Below are positions 62,241-64,000 of a stretch of 64,000 nucleotides of DNA, in pieces. A program made the translations under genes and the position numbers. Within the stretch, counting starts at the first letter, position 1. Each line of letters opens with the position of its first letter. This DNA comes from Trichoplusia ni (Eukaryota > Arthropoda > Insecta > Lepidoptera > Noctuidae). Where the stretch lies: contig NC_039478.1 of assembly GCF_003590095.1 (NCBI RefSeq), forward strand, positions 1,860,001 through 1,924,000, read 5' to 3'. The notes under the pieces were generated by a model, which was not told where the DNA came from, made no database searches, and saw nothing but the letters and a program-made list of their open reading frames with translations.

Positions 62241-64000
62241 CGTATACGTTAAGCGATTAAAAGCATTGCAGGCAACCGTTTAATGCGATTATGCACGGTT
62301 AAAATTTGCCAAATAGTTGCATTCTGAGTAGCGTTATATACAGTAAATGTAGCTAATATAATGGAGAAATGATAGTACACGAGTTGAAATTTGACTGATG
62401 TTATAAATGTTGTAAGTTTAATTTTCAAACATTAGCAAAATCTTAAAGCTTACACCAAAAAATCCCACAATAAACTTAGCTAAAAAGTCCATACGTCACG
62501 CCGACATTGATCTACGACCGCAGATTAAAAAAATCCCAAAAAAAATAACCTTGAAAGCTAAACTCTACAACATTGTATTATAAGATTATCGTAGCGCGTA
62601 GAGTGCCTAAAATATCGTGTTTCGGTCACGTTTCCACGGCCACACGTATTGATTTCCCTTCGCTAGCCGTCGGCCGGATGATACCAATTAACTGCCACCG
62701 CTTTACTTAGTACATGTTTGCTTTATGCCTCCTATATCTGTTGTCTTAACAAATGTCTAGAGGCGCGCCATTAAGTAGAGTCTGTTTCGTATTAATTTGT
62801 TCTGGGGAAAATTAAAAACAAATAAATATAATTGTTATAATGCAAGTTACTTAAAAAAAGTATAGAATCATCTAGTCAACCCATAACTGACAAATATTAA
62901 TTGCTTACATTAAAATAGTATTTTGTTCATACGGAGAAAAAACGTTATTGTTCTGAAGTATTTCACAAGCACGGCGCGCGTGTTTACAACTTATAATGAC
63001 TCTTGATTTTATAAATATGCATAGCCAAACAATAAAAACAGACGAACAAAGCAATCACGCGTTAAAACGCACGCAAACGTAGCGTACGTGGGATCAATTG
63101 ACTCTACCTTTACCTATAGTACGAAGCCCTACTTTATCCATCCACCCGTAAATAATACGGCAGGCGTACTCTCCCTACCTCTACAGTTATCAACTAGCTT
63201 CCGTTCCCCAAACACAGGTAGAAGCATACCTATGAACTACTCAAATAACTACCCACTTTGATGGATCAACCGCAGCTCATACAGCTCCACACCAAACAGT
63301 ACGTCTCAATACTCTACGAAGTTTGGTGAAAGCCAGGTACGCCTACCAAACCGCGCGTCAGTGCGTTCTGCCAACATGCCTACATGCGATGTTTGTTTCG
63401 AGTGGTGAGCCCGCCGATCAAGAACTTGTACGGATTGAAATGGGTTTAAACAAGCGACAAAAAGGGTAACACGAGAAAATTGAACATTTAAAAAATCCCC
63501 GATAATAATCCGAGCCATGATTCGGGCAGACCAATAGATGGAGAGACTTATTGCGTTTACAGGAAATAACCTGAATAATTTACAAACATAAAATCAATTA
63601 AAACTATAGCTAATTATGAGGTGTCATTCATTGATAAGCCTTCGATTACGGCACTTTAGTGAGAGACTCATTTCATGGCTTATTTGTCGTGAGCCAGCGG
63701 TTAAAATCTACCTATTTTACGATTCTGATATTTTATTTAAATTGGTAAATGTAAATAAAAAGCATACAGTAGCCGTTATGGCTTTAAGATCGCTATCGTA
63801 ATAATGACCACAGTAATTCTAGATTTATTTACCGAGTAAACATACGGTTGGTATGTAGTTCCACATTCAAATGCTTCTCCGTTTTTCTTTTTTGTTATGG
63901 CGTTAGTTGCAGACTTTTTTAATGCTCAACTATAATGGAAATAATACGTTATGCTCTACAAGTTCTATACCTTGAAGTTACAATAAATCTTCAAAACAAA

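Larger units (their letters stand above)
53760..64000 (+). other. First intron of the downstream Scratch gene (start only)
   Basis: More than 10 kb of AT-rich DNA after the GTAAGA donor with no convincing exon. Contents noted: a short GC-rich tail (to about 53900), a TGATCA-rich block at 55.2-55.5 kb, a Helitron-like copy at 56.8 kb, an ATTT microsatellite at 58.74 kb and small repeat fragments. Short open frames here (such as 56142-56408, 57782-57970 and 61856-62038) show no domain. Confidence 0.6.

Overview
The window looks like nuclear DNA of a moth, probably a noctuoid lepidopteran. It is AT-rich, has very little coding sequence, and its only convincing protein-coding segments are strongly GC-rich. 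It carries repeat families that I associate with noctuid genomes: a short non-autonomous Helitron-like element, tRNA-derived SINEs with a 'tgcacggrtagccgagt' head, a 'cggaggaactcgtcatgacaaa' repeat, and a 'gacggacagacgg' repeat. The organism call rests on recognition of repeat style and protein similarity; no search was possible.

Two coding segments are solid, both on the + strand and both from the Scratch branch of the Snail/Scratch zinc-finger repressors. The first (28365-29290) is a terminal exon. It encodes a proline- and glutamate-rich region, the complete five-finger Scratch DNA-binding domain and an acidic tail. The second (53585-53759) is a first coding exon that starts with a SNAG repressor motif (MPRCLMAKKWKA) behind a TATA box and ends in a GT splice donor. 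The finger exon lies 24 kb upstream of the SNAG exon on the same strand, so they cannot be one ordinary colinear gene. The simplest reading is two tandem Scratch paralogues: the 3' end of one gene, then the 5' end of the next, whose finger exon should lie beyond 64000. The upstream paralogue appears to have its own TATA promoter at about 26.2 kb. Phase-compatible mini first exons there would give a Scratch protein without SNAG; an alternative is a SNAG exon to the left of the window.

Layout: 1-26 kb is non-coding, with repeats and a 1.1-kb inverted-repeat transposon at 1290-2413. 26.2-30.2 kb holds the first Scratch gene, with promoter, leader, 1.7-kb intron, finger exon and a 3' region with several AATAAA signals. 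30.2-52.8 kb is intergenic and holds foldback elements, a four-copy hairpin repeat family, a LINE 3' fragment whose end is inverted-duplicated, Helitron-like copies and SINEs. 52.8-53.8 kb holds the promoter and first exon of the second Scratch gene. 53.76-64 kb is the start of its long first intron, with a TGATCA/ATCAAT-rich block (55.2-55.5 kb) that looks like a candidate enhancer.

No tRNA or rRNA gene, CRISPR array or prokaryotic feature was seen. Most short open frames in the AT-rich DNA have no recognisable domain and look like chance frames.
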